NCBI RefSeq assembly: GCF_047663525.1
Contig: NC_092606.1
Location: 6,322,501 to 6,386,500 of the forward strand
Length of the DNA: 64,000 nucleotides
Reading direction: 5' to 3'
Origin: Anas platyrhynchos
Taxonomy: Eukaryota > Chordata > Aves > Anseriformes > Anatidae
The notes under the pieces are model-generated. The model searched no databases, was not told the origin of the DNA, and saw only the letters and a program-made list of their open reading frames with translations. The translations under genes were made by a program, and so were the position numbers. Shown in pieces: positions 11,240 through 21,649 of this stretch. Within the stretch, counting starts at the first letter, position 1; every line of letters begins with the position of its first letter.

Positions 11240-12165
11240 CTTATTTATTTAGCTGCCTCCTGCAGGTTTGCCCCCCCCGGGTTATTACGGATCGACACCA
11301 GATCGCCCGGGGGCCTGGGCCAGGCTGCACACAGGTGTGTGTGACCACAGCCAGCACCCCACGTCCTGGTACAGAGGCACCATTCACATGTTGGTCACGG
11401 AAACGCTGCCAGGGCATCCCGCTGAGGATGCTCACCGGCCGTGTTTACCGCACGGCTCACTCTGTCTCCAGTATTTGCTCTTCTTCTTCTATTTGCCACG
11501 GGGAATACCTCCAGCAGCTACGGTGTTTAATCGCTCCCTGCTGCTCGTCGTGGTTGTAAGGCGATAGAGGCAGAAGGTGCAAGGAGGCACAGCCTGGGCT
11601 GGCAGCGCTCTGATTTTGGGCTGGCAGGAGGCTGGGAAAGCCACTGGGACACCCAGACATGCCCAGGATGATTCAGCTGCACAAAGCAGGGACAGGAGAG
11701 CACCCAAGAGATGCCACGAGGCTGCCTTGCCGTGCCGAAGAGCCGTGCCCTCCCGTTCCCAGGACATGAAGTGTGACTGGGTTTGGCCGTGCAGAATTCC
11801 TGGTGTTGGATCAGCAAGACTTTTCTACGTGCTGGAGAAAGAGAGCACTCATTTTTCAACCCTCCTACCTCGGTCTCCTGTCCTGCCATCCCCTTGACAA
11901 AGGCTGGTGGCTGCAGACAGGCGGCTCCACTCCTTGACTCCGTGCTCAGGTAACTGGTGAGGGGACACTGGTTTCGAGCTCACGACTGGGGGTACAGGGT
12001 GGGCTCATTTCTCCCACGCAGGGTCCTCCTGACATAGGTGAGGAGCTGGTGAGAGGCAAGATGGGAGCAAAAGAAGGAGCCTGTGCCGGTGAGAGCTGTG
12101 CTGCCGAGCATCCCCTGCCTTTCCCTGCATTTTGCCTGACCCAAGTGTTTTGCTGGAGGCAAATT
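11240..12165. other. GC-rich unique DNA, no gene recognised
   Basis: Overlapping frames occupy both strands (largest 120 codons, minus strand at 11527-11889). None shows a domain or exon-like boundaries. No repeats were seen. Confidence 0.5.
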
Positions 12166-12169
12166 ACCT

Positions 12170-12420
12170 GAACCAAAGAGGCAAAGAAATCAGAATAAGC
12201 AGCTCCAGAGCAATTACAGAGAAGGTCTCATTTGCAGGAGGAATCCTGATTTAATGCAAAATGTGCTTATAACCCGGCGTGAACTAGTCTGTTTAAGGGT
12301 GTTTGAAGCTTCTTGAATTTCTTTCAGTCAATTAGAGATCGGTTTTATAAGTCAAACCCAAATTAACCATTAAAAAAGAATAAAGCATCCTCAGAGAAGT
12401 TTGAGCAAGTTCAAACAAAG
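12170..12420. promoter_or_regulatory. Candidate conserved non-coding block
   Basis: AT-rich sequence holds CAATTACAG, CTGATTTAATGCAAAATG (near 12247), TTATAACCCGGCG, CAGTCAATTAGAGATCGG near 12327 and AAATTAACCATTAAAAAAG near 12360. ATGCAAAA resembles a POU octamer. There is no transposon signature. Confidence 0.33.
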
Positions 12421-12424
12421 TGGA

Positions 12425-12985
12425 TCCGGATCCCATTTGCATTCAGCCCATGCCATGTTCCGCGTTCCTGAGGTGGAACTATCTGGGGAAGAAGACAGCA
12501 ACCAACCAGATAAATCCAGAAAGCCCACGAAAATGTCAAATTGTCCACAAGTATATATTCTTGGAGGTCAGTCTTCATATGCAGGTTACAATCATATCAT
12601 CTTTCTAGTGACAGAGCTGCAGGAGGAATGACAGGAGTGTTTGAAGAATGCGGCGATCTGAGATTCTTGCAGCCATCTTTAATAAATGGTATAAAGGTTT
12701 TTTTTTTCCTCTGTGCTGGAGGAGTTTTTCATTGGGTTCCAAAAAGATCTTTTATTCCCAGAACAGGAAAATAAAATCCTTTCTATTCAAAACTCTGCTC
12801 TAAGATTACATGAGCCTCGACCTCATGTTGAAAATACTTTCAAAAGGAGAGAAAACGAGCCTAAAACAAAAGGAAGAGAAAACTGTTTTAATTTGGCTCA
12901 TACATGCTCTCCCATTTCATCTCAAAGATTTTGTGAAAGCAGAGGGCTCGTGCGCTTGTGGTCCTCTACGGCATGAAAAAATGGA
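12425..12985. other. Unique AT-balanced DNA, no gene recognised
   Basis: The plus strand has frames of 76-100 codons with Lys/Glu-rich but otherwise featureless content. A T-run occurs at 12698-12707. No repeat family was recognised. Confidence 0.45.
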
Positions 12986-12989
12986 AAAC

Positions 12990-13300
12990 TTTCTATTTTG
13001 GGCTACTCCAAAAAAGCAATCTCATTTTGCATTTTTCCTGGTTAGGCAGGAAAATGAAAAAGCAATTATTCATGCAGTTCTCATTAACCATCCATTTACA
13101 AGTTGTTTATAAGTGATTAGTCAATCTCGGATGCATGTCCTAGACAGGAGCAGCATGTGTTTATTAAAACCCTCAGCGGAAGGTGTTGATGGCAGCTCTA
13201 AGCTGTGGCTGGAAGAATCGGCTAAACCCTTCAGCTATTGATTAGTGATTTAGCCGGCCCCTATTCATTACAATATCTCCTCGCCTTGTACTAATGAGTG
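12990..13300. promoter_or_regulatory. Candidate conserved non-coding block
   Basis: The stretch includes AAGCAATTATTCATGCAG near 13060, CTCATTAACCATCCATTTAC near 13080, AGTGATTAGTCAATC near 13111, GTTTATTAAAACC near 13158 and a run of ATTGATTAGTGATTTAGC near 13237. The repeated TGATTAG/TGATTTAG cores are PBX/HOX- or OTX-like. The block is low in repeats and AT-rich against GC-rich neighbours. The regulatory role is inferred. Confidence 0.36.
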
Positions 13301-13600
13301 CTTATGAACAGAGCTGGAATCTAACGCCGAGTTCTTCAAAGGCTGGTCCGGCTCCGAACCCCTGACAAACCTCAGCGTGTCCCTGCCTGTGTCTCCACGC
13401 CTCCTAGGACGAAGCTGCTGAGTCTTCCTCCAGTGCTGCACCCGTATTTCTTCCCAGGGACGGAGCCGTGATGCTATTTCCCGTTGTGGTGACTTTGGTG
13501 AAATCACCTGGCAGCTCCTGGCACTGACCTCCTGGCCCTGGCCTGAGTGTGTGCGACAGGACCAGGCTGGGATCCTGCTCTGTAAAAACGCATGGATTTG
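13300..13600. other. GC-rich spacer, no gene
   Basis: A single minus-strand frame of 113 codons (13268-13609) covers it and has no recognisable feature. No repeat was seen. Confidence 0.5.
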
Positions 13601-13604
13601 TTCT

Positions 13605-14120
13605 AGCAAATAATTGAGCCCGGTAATTGTATTCTTCTCTCTCCTACTCTCTTGCCCTGCTTCTTTTTCTTTCTTTCCTAATAAAATAACTAAATGACAA
13701 GGACTGAATTCTACCGTAGGAAATTTTTCAACCTGGGCCTCCTCCCAGGATAATCTATTATCTTCACAAATTACTGCAGACAGTTCTTTGCTGTTTAAAA
13801 CCTTTTATCCAAATAAATGCATAAACCTTTAGGAAGGGAGGAAGGGTGGGGGAGATGAAGAGAATCAGCATTTTAAATGGAAACCTACTTCTTGCATTGA
13901 CTGGTGTAAGCTAAAAAAAAAAAAATAAGATTTTTTTTTTTTTTTAACTGAAAGAAGAGAAAAAGACTGAGCCCAGGGGAACAGAAATTGGTGATCTGCA
14001 ATGGATTCCATTAAAGTCTTCCCCCTTTAAATATTACAAGTGTTTGTTCTCCGCAGCCTGACAAATATCTCGCTGTGTTGAGATTGAAAATTGATAAGCC
14101 ATGCAACATCCATCTCTTTC
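13605..14120. promoter_or_regulatory. Candidate conserved non-coding block
   Basis: An AT-rich block has GGTAATTGTATTC near 13622, AGGATAATCTATTATC near 13748 (OTX/GATA-like), ACAAATTACTGCAG near 13766, CAAATAAATGCATAAACC near 13810 and AATTGATAAGCC near 14088. A polypyrimidine stretch is at 13637-13680 and an A-run/T-run pair at 13913-13945. No protein-coding potential was seen. Confidence 0.32.
13913..13945. repeat. A(13) and T(15) inverted homopolymer pair
   Basis: A run of 13 A (13913-13925) is separated by TAAGA from a run of 15 T (13931-13945). The pair can fold as an A:T hairpin but carries no other information. Confidence 0.9.
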
Positions 14121-14264
14121 AGATTCGCAGCCTCCCTGCGAACTCATCACTTTGGGACGGGCACCGGTTTAATTAGCTGTTGGGGTAACGCCACGTCGGG
14201 CAGCTACCTAACAGCCTGGAAGCATTTCCAGGGTTCTGCTCCATTAGGTCCCTTCGGGCAGATA

Positions 14265-14480
14265 TTTCACATCCGCCCAAACACAAGCGGGGATGCGAGA
14301 GGCCAGATGAACGAGCTGCCTCCCCTGCCTCCCCCCAGCCCCGGCGCATTTTGTGTCCCCGTGTCGGCATCAACGCGCTGCCGGCGGGTGAGAGGCGGCG
14401 GGCAGGAGGCAAGGGCAGAGGGGTGCTCGGAGAGGATGCTTAGGAAGACGAAGGGCAGGAGCCTGGGGAGTTTGTCTCGG
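14265..14480. promoter_or_regulatory. Small CpG-rich islet
   Basis: Roughly a dozen or more CpGs fall in about 200 bp (for example GCGCATT, CAACGCGCTGCCGGCGGG, GAGGCGGCGGG, TCTCGGCCGG), far denser than the neighbouring sequence. It is too short for a classical CpG island and no TATA box, start codon context or exon follows. It may be an unmethylated regulatory islet or simply GC-rich DNA. Confidence 0.28.
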
Positions 14481-15708
14481 CCGGAGGCTGGTTTCTGGCA
14501 GCACAAGCAGAATGGTGGGTTTTGGCAGCGCTGCTACACGAGGGCACGCCGAGGAGCGTGGCGCCTGCCATCCCATCCCACCACCATTTACACATCTGGT
14601 TGGGTGAGGCTGGGGCACAAGCTTCAAATTTTGCTTCCCCAGAAGTGAGACAAATCCCACTGGCTCCCTGTTATACCCCCAGACCTCTTGTTTTACCCAT
14701 TTCTGGGGGAAGGTTTTCCAGTGTGGGGTGATATCGCAGCCCAGCTGCTCATTTTTGGGGACCTGGCTGGAGGGACCTCTCCAAAGCCAACCCCAACGGA
14801 GCTGCTCACATTTTGGGCATCCCAGCTATGGGTACAGCAGCACAGGAGCTCCTCCCAGGCTCAGTGAGGTGGCGGAGCGGAGCCATCGCCTCTCCCCCAG
14901 CGCTGGGTTAGGCGAGCACAGCTCCGGCTCCTCGGCGGGAGGAAATGACTCGGAGCTGAACACAATGAAGATGTTGCCCGGGAGAGCAACTCCTCTTGTC
15001 GGGCCTCGGCGACTCTTTATCAGGGAAGCCTCGTTCCCTCTGACAAAGCACGGCTAATGTTCTGTTTATTACCTTCGCTGCTGCATTTGGACTGTCAGGA
15101 GATGAAGAAATATCCCCAGAATTAACAGCAACATAACACAGGGAGAAGAGCCAGGGGAGAGGTTAAGGCAAGTGCTGTTATCTAAGAAATGGGCTCATAA
15201 ACCCTCTTCTCTGGAAACGGCTCGTGCTAAGACGGCAGCACCCATCCTGGCACCCCGGCGGGGACCGGGGCTTGGCCCCGTGCTGCAGCACCCACACACA
15301 CAGCCTGCTGGCTGCAAGGCACCCCTGCCCCAGGAGAAGCTGGCTTTTCCCTGATTCGTTTTGCTTTTGTGGGTGCTAATGATCAGATCATGGAAATACA
15401 CCCGATCCCGTGAAACCAGAGGTAGCATTAAGTCCCAGAAGGCCTGGGCTGCGTTGTGTATGAGCTGAGGGAGGTGCCCCCGAGCCCAGAAGGGATGGAA
15501 ATGCAGTGGGTACAGCAGAGGAAATTAGGACGGGTCAAAATGAAGAGATGGGATGAAGAACTGGACAGCTCAGGAAGACGACACTGGAAAAACCTTCATT
15601 TTTGCTGGCTAAGACACCGATACGCCCTTCAGAGAGGGGCTTGTCTGGCTGGGATCAGCAGGAGCACAGAGAGAGGGCGAGATAAGCTCCGTCAAGTATA
15701 CCCAATCT

Positions 15709-15726
15709 TAAATAAAATAAAATAAA
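15709..15726. repeat. (AAAAT)n short microsatellite
   Basis: About three and a half copies of an AAAAT unit follow an AATCTTA segment. No SINE or LINE body is seen upstream. Confidence 0.8.
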
Positions 15727-16251
15727 GCCAGTGTTGCACACACAGCTGCTGCTATCATGTCTCAGAGCTGATCAGCTGCCAGCAGCCAGCAGGGCTCCTC
15801 CAGTTGTGTCAGAGGGGGCTCCTGGAGAAGCACACACCGAGCACATCTCACGGCGGGTCTTGGAGCCACCCAGCCTCTGCCTGCCGGGCTGCTGGGGAGC
15901 CACGAAGCCCCCGCAGCCTCTCCTCGTGGTTTGTGACCTCGTGACACTGCACGAGGGCTACAAGCCACGCTACACAGCCTCAGTGCTGTGGGGATGGAGC
16001 TGCTCCATGCAAACTCTGCTGAGCGGAGTGGCAGGGATGGAGGCAGGCAACGCAGCAGGAACACGAGCTCCTCTTGGGTCAACCCAAGAGCGCAGCTCGT
16101 CCCAGCCCGTGCTGCATCCCCCCAGGCCTCCCAGCAACGTGTCCCAGCGCAGTGAGACACGAGCGGCCAGCTCCTGCCCATCTGCTTGGAAAAGGGCACG
16201 CCACTTGTGAGCTGCCCCCTTGCAACGCGCTTCGCCAAGGCCGTGCAACGC

Positions 16252-16285
16252 CAAGCAAAGCAAAGCAAAGCAAAGCCAAGCAAAG
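16252..16285. repeat. (CAAAG)n pentanucleotide microsatellite
   Basis: Four perfect CAAAG units (16256-16275) are flanked by diverged CCAAG and CAAAG units. The opposite strand reads CTTTG, a SOX/TCF-like core repeated at 5-bp spacing, which is probably coincidental. Confidence 0.9.
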
Positions 16286-17839
16286 CGCTCGCCGCCCCCC
16301 AGCTCAGCTGCAAAGCGAATCAGCTCCGGGCCGCGCTGCACTAATCCTCTGCAAATATGCAGGCTTTCAATTTGCTTTTAAAGTGCTTGCGAGGAAGGAG
16401 CTGTCAGAGGAGAGTGCCGCAGCACAGGGAAAGCAAAATGTTTCCCCCTGCCTGGGCGTTCACAGGAGCCCTGCAAGGAGCTAAGGGCCAAGCTGCTCAC
16501 TGCCCGCCTGCCACCAAGAGGGACCCGGCCTCAGGGCAGAGGGAGAGCAGAAAAACCACTTCTGGGTCTTGTGGTACCCATCCACAATGGCACGGATTGA
16601 TCTGGAGATGGGACACGTCCCTGTTGGGAGAGAGGAGCCTGCTGCCAGCATGCGCTCCCTGCAGCCCATCTCAGCAGCTGCCCTTCTCGCCCTGCCCTGG
16701 AGCTGGGGATTTAAGCGCCGCGTGGTGATCATCTCCCAAAGCACGCCCATCACGGCTCTCCCTGACCCTTTTAGCTTCATCTCCATCCCAGAGCCTGTGA
16801 TGGGGCTGGAGTGATGCAGTGCGAGCCGTGCCCGCTGGTACCCGCAGCCTTTTGGACACGCTCATGCCCACACATCCACAGCTTCAATTTTGCTGTTTGC
16901 CTGGGAGGTTGGAGAGCTGCCGTGTGCCCCCTGGGCCCTGCGCACCAGCCCCAGCCTGGAGGAATAGCAATGATCCATTAGGCTCGTGGGAAGGCTGGAG
17001 GGAAAAGCACATCCTGGGCAGGAGGGGACAGGTGGGGTCAACCAGAGAGAAATTTGATTAACGGAAAGGCAAAGTCTCTTGTGTGCCCCCGAGTGCTGAA
17101 ATGCCCTTACCGATACGGTGCTCCTCTGGTCTGGGCAAGCTTAAGAAGGGAGCTCTCTGGAGTAAAACACCTCCGACAGCCACCCCCACTCCTCAGCCTC
17201 CTCAGGTGCCCCTCAGAAAGAGCCCACCACCTCTCTGGGGTGCTCCCAACCCTCCCTGATCTTAATCTGAGGCCCCTGCCAATGCAGTTTTTGCTGTCCT
17301 AAAGACATGGAGACAGAAGCACCGCTAGTATGTAAGAAGCCAGCAGCTGAATCCTTTGATACTTCAGAGCTCCTGGTCCCTCCGGCTACTTGAATTCACC
17401 TGGAACAGGTAAAGGCTTACGAGGAAATTGGGGAACCCTCCGGAGACACGAATGCCTTTGTGCGGGGAGGTGACTGCTGTGTCCTCTGCCCTCCCCTTTA
17501 ACTGCTGCTGCTCGGTGTTGACGCCTCTGCTGGGCTGCGGAGGCTGGGAAGCAGCCACGGTGCTTCCCTGCTGGAGGTGGAGGACACCAGCACGGGGCCA
17601 GGAGCTGGCAACAACCCAGCAACACCCAGAGGGACACGAGAGCGAGCCCCTCTGTGACAGCAGGACCCCCCGGCAGGATGGCCCTCGGTGTCCTCACAGG
17701 GGCAGGGATGCTGCCCGCGTCTCCTGACTTTTTCCTTCCTTGTGCACGGGCAGAAGGACAGGGCCAGGAGCAGCCCCCGGGTCAGAGCCAGGATGCAATG
17801 TTCCCCGAACACCACCTTGCTGGGAGGGTGAGCGGCGCT

Positions 17840-18110
17840 GTCAGAACAGTGCAATTAGCCACTTAATTCTTAATGTTAATTAACTTTCACTTGCTCTAGC
17901 ACCTTTGTCAAGGTATCGCCCTGCTCTCTGGGGTGCTCTTGGGAAAGCAATTATATGCTAGTTACTTGCAATTAATTACAGCTTTAAGAAGGCTGTGGGA
18001 GGGCACCTCTTCCCGTTTGATCTTGTAAATGCTTCATTAAAGGCCCAACAAGGAACAGAATATTTTTGTAGTTTTGCTCACCTGGCAACCCTGTCCGTCT
18101 CCCCTTTGAA
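17840..18110. promoter_or_regulatory. Candidate conserved non-coding block
   Basis: The block opens with GTGCAATTAGCCACTTAATTC near 17849 and a palindromic GTTAATTAAC near 17875. A SOX-like CCTTTGTCAAGG follows near 17902, then AGCAATTATATGC near 17946, CAATTAATTACAGC near 17969 and CTTCATTAAAGG near 18031. The motif stack is dense over about 270 bp and repeats are absent. It lies upstream of a CpG-rich islet at 18780, which would fit an enhancer-promoter pair, but that pairing is speculative. Confidence 0.38.
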
Positions 18111-18229
18111 GAGGCGGTGGCGGTGTGTGCGTACACTTTGCTTTAGAAAAGAAGAAAGAAAGACCAAACCCCATGGAGCTCATTTGGTATGGACACCACA
18201 CACCACCTCCGCTGCTTTCCCTTGACTAC

Positions 18230-18740
18230 ACTGCTAAAATTAACGCCGAGAGTCTCTGGTATTAATAGGGAAGGATGGGTGACACTTCTCTAATGAAACA
18301 GCTTTTCAGTAGGCAGGCTGCAAATGAAACCAAACTTTCCACAGGCGGTGTCTGCACACCTGGAAAATGTTGACTTGTCCAAACCCCGGAGGACGTTTCG
18401 ACTGAGATGCCTGGGGTCGGATGCTGACCGCATTCGATCACCCAAGAAAAGCTTTTAAGCCAAGAAACGGAAACTTCAGGGTTTACCACTGATTGCTATT
18501 TAACGGAAGATGCTGAGGTTTCGATTTTTTTTAATTAAGCCATCGGAAAAAATAATCGTGTTAGAATTTTCTCGGAGCAAGTGCCGTTCTTAAAGCCCGT
18601 TCTACCGCAGAGACGCGGTTCAATTATCCAACAGCTCCTTTGTTTTCTGCATTCTCACCTGGTTTCACAGCGAACGGAGCAACTCCCGTCCAAGAACGTT
18701 AAATGAATAATTGACACGGCTGTGACTGCTGCAGCAAGGA
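18230..18740. promoter_or_regulatory. Candidate conserved non-coding block
   Basis: AT-rich but CpG-retaining sequence includes CTGGTATTAATAGGG near 18256, CACACCTGGAAAATG near 18355 (E-box CACCTG), TTTTAATTAAGCCATCGG near 18527, AATAATCGTGTTAG near 18549, TTCAATTATCC near 18619 and AATGAATAATTGACACGG near 18702. CpG retention in AT-rich DNA suggests selection or hypomethylation. No open frame or repeat explains it. Confidence 0.38.
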
Positions 18741-18779
18741 GCAGAGCCTGACCTCTCCCCCTCTGAGAAAAGCACCACG

Positions 18780-19140
18780 ATGAAGGGCAGCCGGGGCAGG
18801 TGGGGAGCGGAGCTGCTGGGTGCAGGCGTCCCTCCTTCGAGGCGCTGCCTCCACGTGCCGGTGACCCTCGCCCGGAGCCATCTGCGGGCAGGGGGTCCTG
18901 GCGTCACCGCGTCCTTGACTCCAACCATGCTGCATTGGCCAAAAAGCGGGCCAAGCTGGCCAAGAACTGCAGACCCTCTGCCAACGAGGCCTTCGTCCCA
19001 CCCTGCTAGCCCCTGCGTGGCCGCCTGCTCCCCCTCCTTCGCCCGAGCGCCGTGCCATACGGCGCGGTTCTGCTCTCCAGCTGGCGCTCGTGCTCAGAGG
19101 AGCTCTGCCTTTCCACGAGCATCCTCTCGGGGAGGGGAGA
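18780..19140. promoter_or_regulatory. CpG-rich islet, possible promoter or enhancer
   Basis: CpG is dense across 18785-18915 and again at 19040-19135 (CCGAGCGCCG, ATACGGCGCGG, TGGCGCTCGTG). The flanking islands at 17840-18740 are AT-rich. No TATA box or initiator can be assigned, and the open frames beginning here (146 codons at 18780, 236 codons at 19052, plus strand) have no recognisable domains. A non-coding RNA start site is possible but untested. Confidence 0.3.
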
Positions 19141-19697
19141 ACACAGCAGCTCAGATAAAACTTCTTGCTTGGATTATTTTGGACGCTGTTGGCAGCTGGA
19201 GCGTGTCGGAGGTGCTATGAAGCCTGGCAATGAAGCGAGGGAGGGAAAGAGGAAAGAACAGATGAGGAGGGGAAGAAAAGAGCGAGTGTACTCGGGGCTG
19301 CCTTTGCTGTTTCTGCATCTTGTAGCTTATCTACTGGATGCCGAAAAATTTACTCTTTGTGATGCTAATACTGCTCTTGTCAGCACAAACGGCACGGCTC
19401 TGCCCTCCCTTCCCTCCTCACACGAGTGGAAGCACCAAGTCAGCAGAAGAGACGGGGCCACCGCTCCCCAAGCAGCCTGCAGTTGCAGGGACTTTTTGTC
19501 TTGTATCGCAGCTCCCCGCTTCCTCCTCCCTTTGATACGATGCAGGGAAAAACAAAAGGAATTGAAAGGAGACGCACGTGTGCTGGGGAAGGCTGGGAGG
19601 CAGCTGGGGTGCTGCAATATTGCCTCGTCCCAATGGGTGGCATTGTCATCTCCTGCCCTGATGGGGTGGAAGGGGAAGGCGCTCCCCCTGTGGGTGT

Positions 19698-19862
19698 CAC
19701 AGGATCACAGAATGGTTTGGGATGGAGGAGACCTGAAAGATCATCTAATTGCACCCCCCTGACATGGGCAGGGACACCTCCCACTACACCAGGTTGCTCG
19801 AAGCCCCATCCAGCCTGGCTTTGAACACCTTGAAGGGACGCTCTGCCTGCCACCCCGTGACA
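19698..19862 (-). mobile_element. CR1 LINE, 3'-end fragment (antisense)
   Basis: Read on the plus strand, this is the reverse complement of a CR1 3' end. It has the tail region TCACAGGATCACAGAATGG, then TTTGGGATGG and GATCATCTAATTG. Next come CATGGGCAGGGACACCTCCC, a CCAGGTTGCTC block and CAGCCTGGCTTTGAACACC. CR1 is the dominant retrotransposon of birds and other sauropsids and is typically 5'-truncated, as here, where only the last ~165 bp remain. Divergence from the familiar consensus is visible but moderate. This is the best single indicator of an avian origin. No ORF2 coding sequence remains. Confidence 0.92.
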
Positions 19863-19869
19863 CTGGGAC

Positions 19870-21025
19870 ATCTCTGGCTGCTTGCCCACAGCTCAGGAGC
19901 ACAAACCTATCAGGAAAACGGAGAGTTTGCAGGCATGGAGGCCTTCCAAAAGACAAGAATGGGTGTTAGGAGGACTCAGGGGATCTGTGGGCAAGACAAA
20001 ATGAGATGCAGCCTGCTTCCAGCCTTCATTAGGCACCTTGTTCATTTACCCAGCTTCTCCTCTCTGCTGTGGCAGCACGGGTGTGACAGCAGGAGACAGA
20101 CCCAGCACTGTGTTGGGCAATTTGGCTCGGCATCAATCAGCCACCACAACCTAGCTCAGCAGCCTGGTAACACCAGCAGTGCCTGGGGTGACCGAGAGGA
20201 CCACGGCCACCTCCTCGGCCGGCGCTGCTCCCGCCAGGACTGCCTGCACTGGGGAATCCTGCACGCCCGCGGCCCGCGTCGCCAGGAGAAATGGGAGCCA
20301 TCAGTCACCGGTGCCATCAATCTGCCAAGCCGCATCAAATCTGCCGTAAAAGACATTTAGAAAGAAAATTGGCATTTTGTTTTATAGCGCCGCAATTCAG
20401 CAAAGGGGGAAAGAGGGCTGGAGGAACTGGGCTTCCTCGCGCGGCTGCTGGCTGGTGCTGCGTGGGACTTGTCCTGTTCCCAGCCCCAAACCTGTTCCCA
20501 CAGCGCCCACCGGGACTCCGGGGATGAAGGTCGGCCTCTGGGCATGAAGATTATTCCCAGCACGGGTTCAGCAGCAGCCCAAGGCTTTGCAGCAGCACAG
20601 GCAGAGCCGAAAGCACAGCCCTGGCTCTGTCCCGCTAACCAAACCCTGTGTCTGGCCCTGGGGCCACCGCATCACCCCCGACCGTAACTGGTGAGCAGTA
20701 CAGCTGCTGTAGGGGATTTTCCTCCTGCCTGGCCCCAGCGAGGCGGAGACGCTGAGTGAGCCTTTTCTGCCACTTAGGGCAATCAAACGCCTTGCTCCCA
20801 CCTGGGTTCTTTGGTGTCTAATAAAGGCCGAGCACACTTGCAGCCTGACAATGCTGTGGCTCTGCCGTGGTGCTCAGCACCGCGTGGAGGGGGAATGGGA
20901 AGCTTTTCCCTTCTTTCCCTCCTGACTCCATCCTCCTCACCCCGACCAAGGACAGCCCACGTTCTTGGGCTGACCCTGCTGCACGATTACCGCTTGGATG
21001 GAGGGGGAGTCCCTACGAGGCAGGT
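19870..21025. other. Unique non-coding DNA, no gene recognised
   Basis: GC-rich with a small CpG cluster at 20190-20300 (CTCGGCCGGCGC, CGCCCGCGGCCCGCG). A 203-codon plus-strand frame at 19749-20360 starts inside the CR1 fragment and is therefore not a real gene. No other repeats were seen. Confidence 0.5.
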
Positions 21026-21031
21026 TGCCAT

Positions 21032-21240
21032 AAATAATAATAAGCCATAAAACCTGGGATTTATGGAGTGCCTTCCGCCAGGACGCTGCCGTGTACTTTA
21101 TAACCACCGATGAACGAAGCTGTGCAGCGCCCCGCAGAACACAGCCGTCCGCCTGCTGCGGGGGAAACCGAGGCAGGGAGGCAGGCAGCAGTTCCAGCGG
21201 GGTCACGCCGCCATCCAGGAGCGGGGCTGGCAGGAGGAGG
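21032..21240 (-). mobile_element. MIR-like ancient SINE relic (antisense)
   Basis: The order of blocks parallels a MIR element read in reverse. AATAATAATAAG comes first, then TTTATGGAGTGCCTTCCGCC where MIR has tttattgagtgct-a-tgtgcc. GTACTTTATAACC follows, then GGGGGAAACCGAGGCAGGGA where MIR has ggggaaactgaggcacaga. GGTCACGCCG and GGGGCTGGCAGG close it, where MIR has ggtcacacagc and gagctggga. Length (~210 bp) fits. Many substitutions have raised GC. MIRs predate the amniote split, so a trace in a bird is plausible. An alternative is chance similarity plus a conserved exapted copy. Confidence 0.5.
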
Positions 21241-21429
21241 CACAGCACGTCCTGCCCCAGCTCCTGTATCGAGCTGTAAACTCGATAGAGGTGTGGGGAT
21301 GACACGATTTATGGGCCAGACCCGCATCTGCCCTTCTCTGCCTTACCACCTGGGGATACAGGGTGTCCCCCAGCAGCCCCCCCTCATCCCACAGTGGTCA
21401 CTTGCTCCAGGAGGTCCAACCGCATCCCG

Positions 21430-21645
21430 TTTCAGGCCTTAGCTCTGATTTCTAGCCTTCAGCTTTTAATTTCTCTCCGCTCGGGCTATTAATTAATTCT
21501 ACAAAGCACGTTGGGATACATTTATTATGAATGACACGGTGGCAAATAATCTCTCCGCTTTTATTACCGTGTGGCTACAGCAGATCGCCCGCTGATTGAT
21601 GGCTCCTTATCCGAGCAGGACAGTGGCCGGCAGCCGGTGCGCGCT
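21430..21645. promoter_or_regulatory. Candidate conserved non-coding block
   Basis: Visible motifs are CTATTAATTAATTC near 21487, ACATTTATTATGAATGAC near 21518, GCAAATAATC near 21543, CTTTTATTACCG near 21558 and a perfect PBX/HOX-type TGATTGAT at 21593-21600, followed by a GATA-like CTTATCC. CpGs are retained inside the AT-rich segment (TCCGC, TACCGTG, GATCGCCCGC). This combination is characteristic of developmental enhancers. It is inference, since no alignment was available. Confidence 0.4.
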
Positions 21646-21649
21646 AACC

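Larger units (their letters stand above)
14485..17835. other. GC-rich unique DNA, no gene recognised
   Basis: This long GC-rich region has many overlapping open frames on both strands (up to 183 codons on the minus strand at 15762-16313). None has a domain, and their content follows base composition. A CpG-bearing patch is at 16205-16350. Small simple repeats are listed separately. No transposon was recognised. Confidence 0.5.

Noticed and set aside
16256-16285. CAAAG repeat as a tandem SOX/TCF site array
   Set aside because: Simple pentanucleotide slippage explains it fully, and there is no other regulatory context at this point.
19052-19762. 236-codon plus-strand open frame, with a nested 65-codon frame (19338) that starts like a signal peptide
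   Set aside because: The frame runs into the antisense CR1 fragment at 19698, has no domain, and the Leu-rich start is followed by low-information sequence. Treated as chance.
19749-20360. 203-codon plus-strand open frame
   Set aside because: Begins inside the CR1 LINE remnant, and its first ~40 codons are translated antisense CR1.
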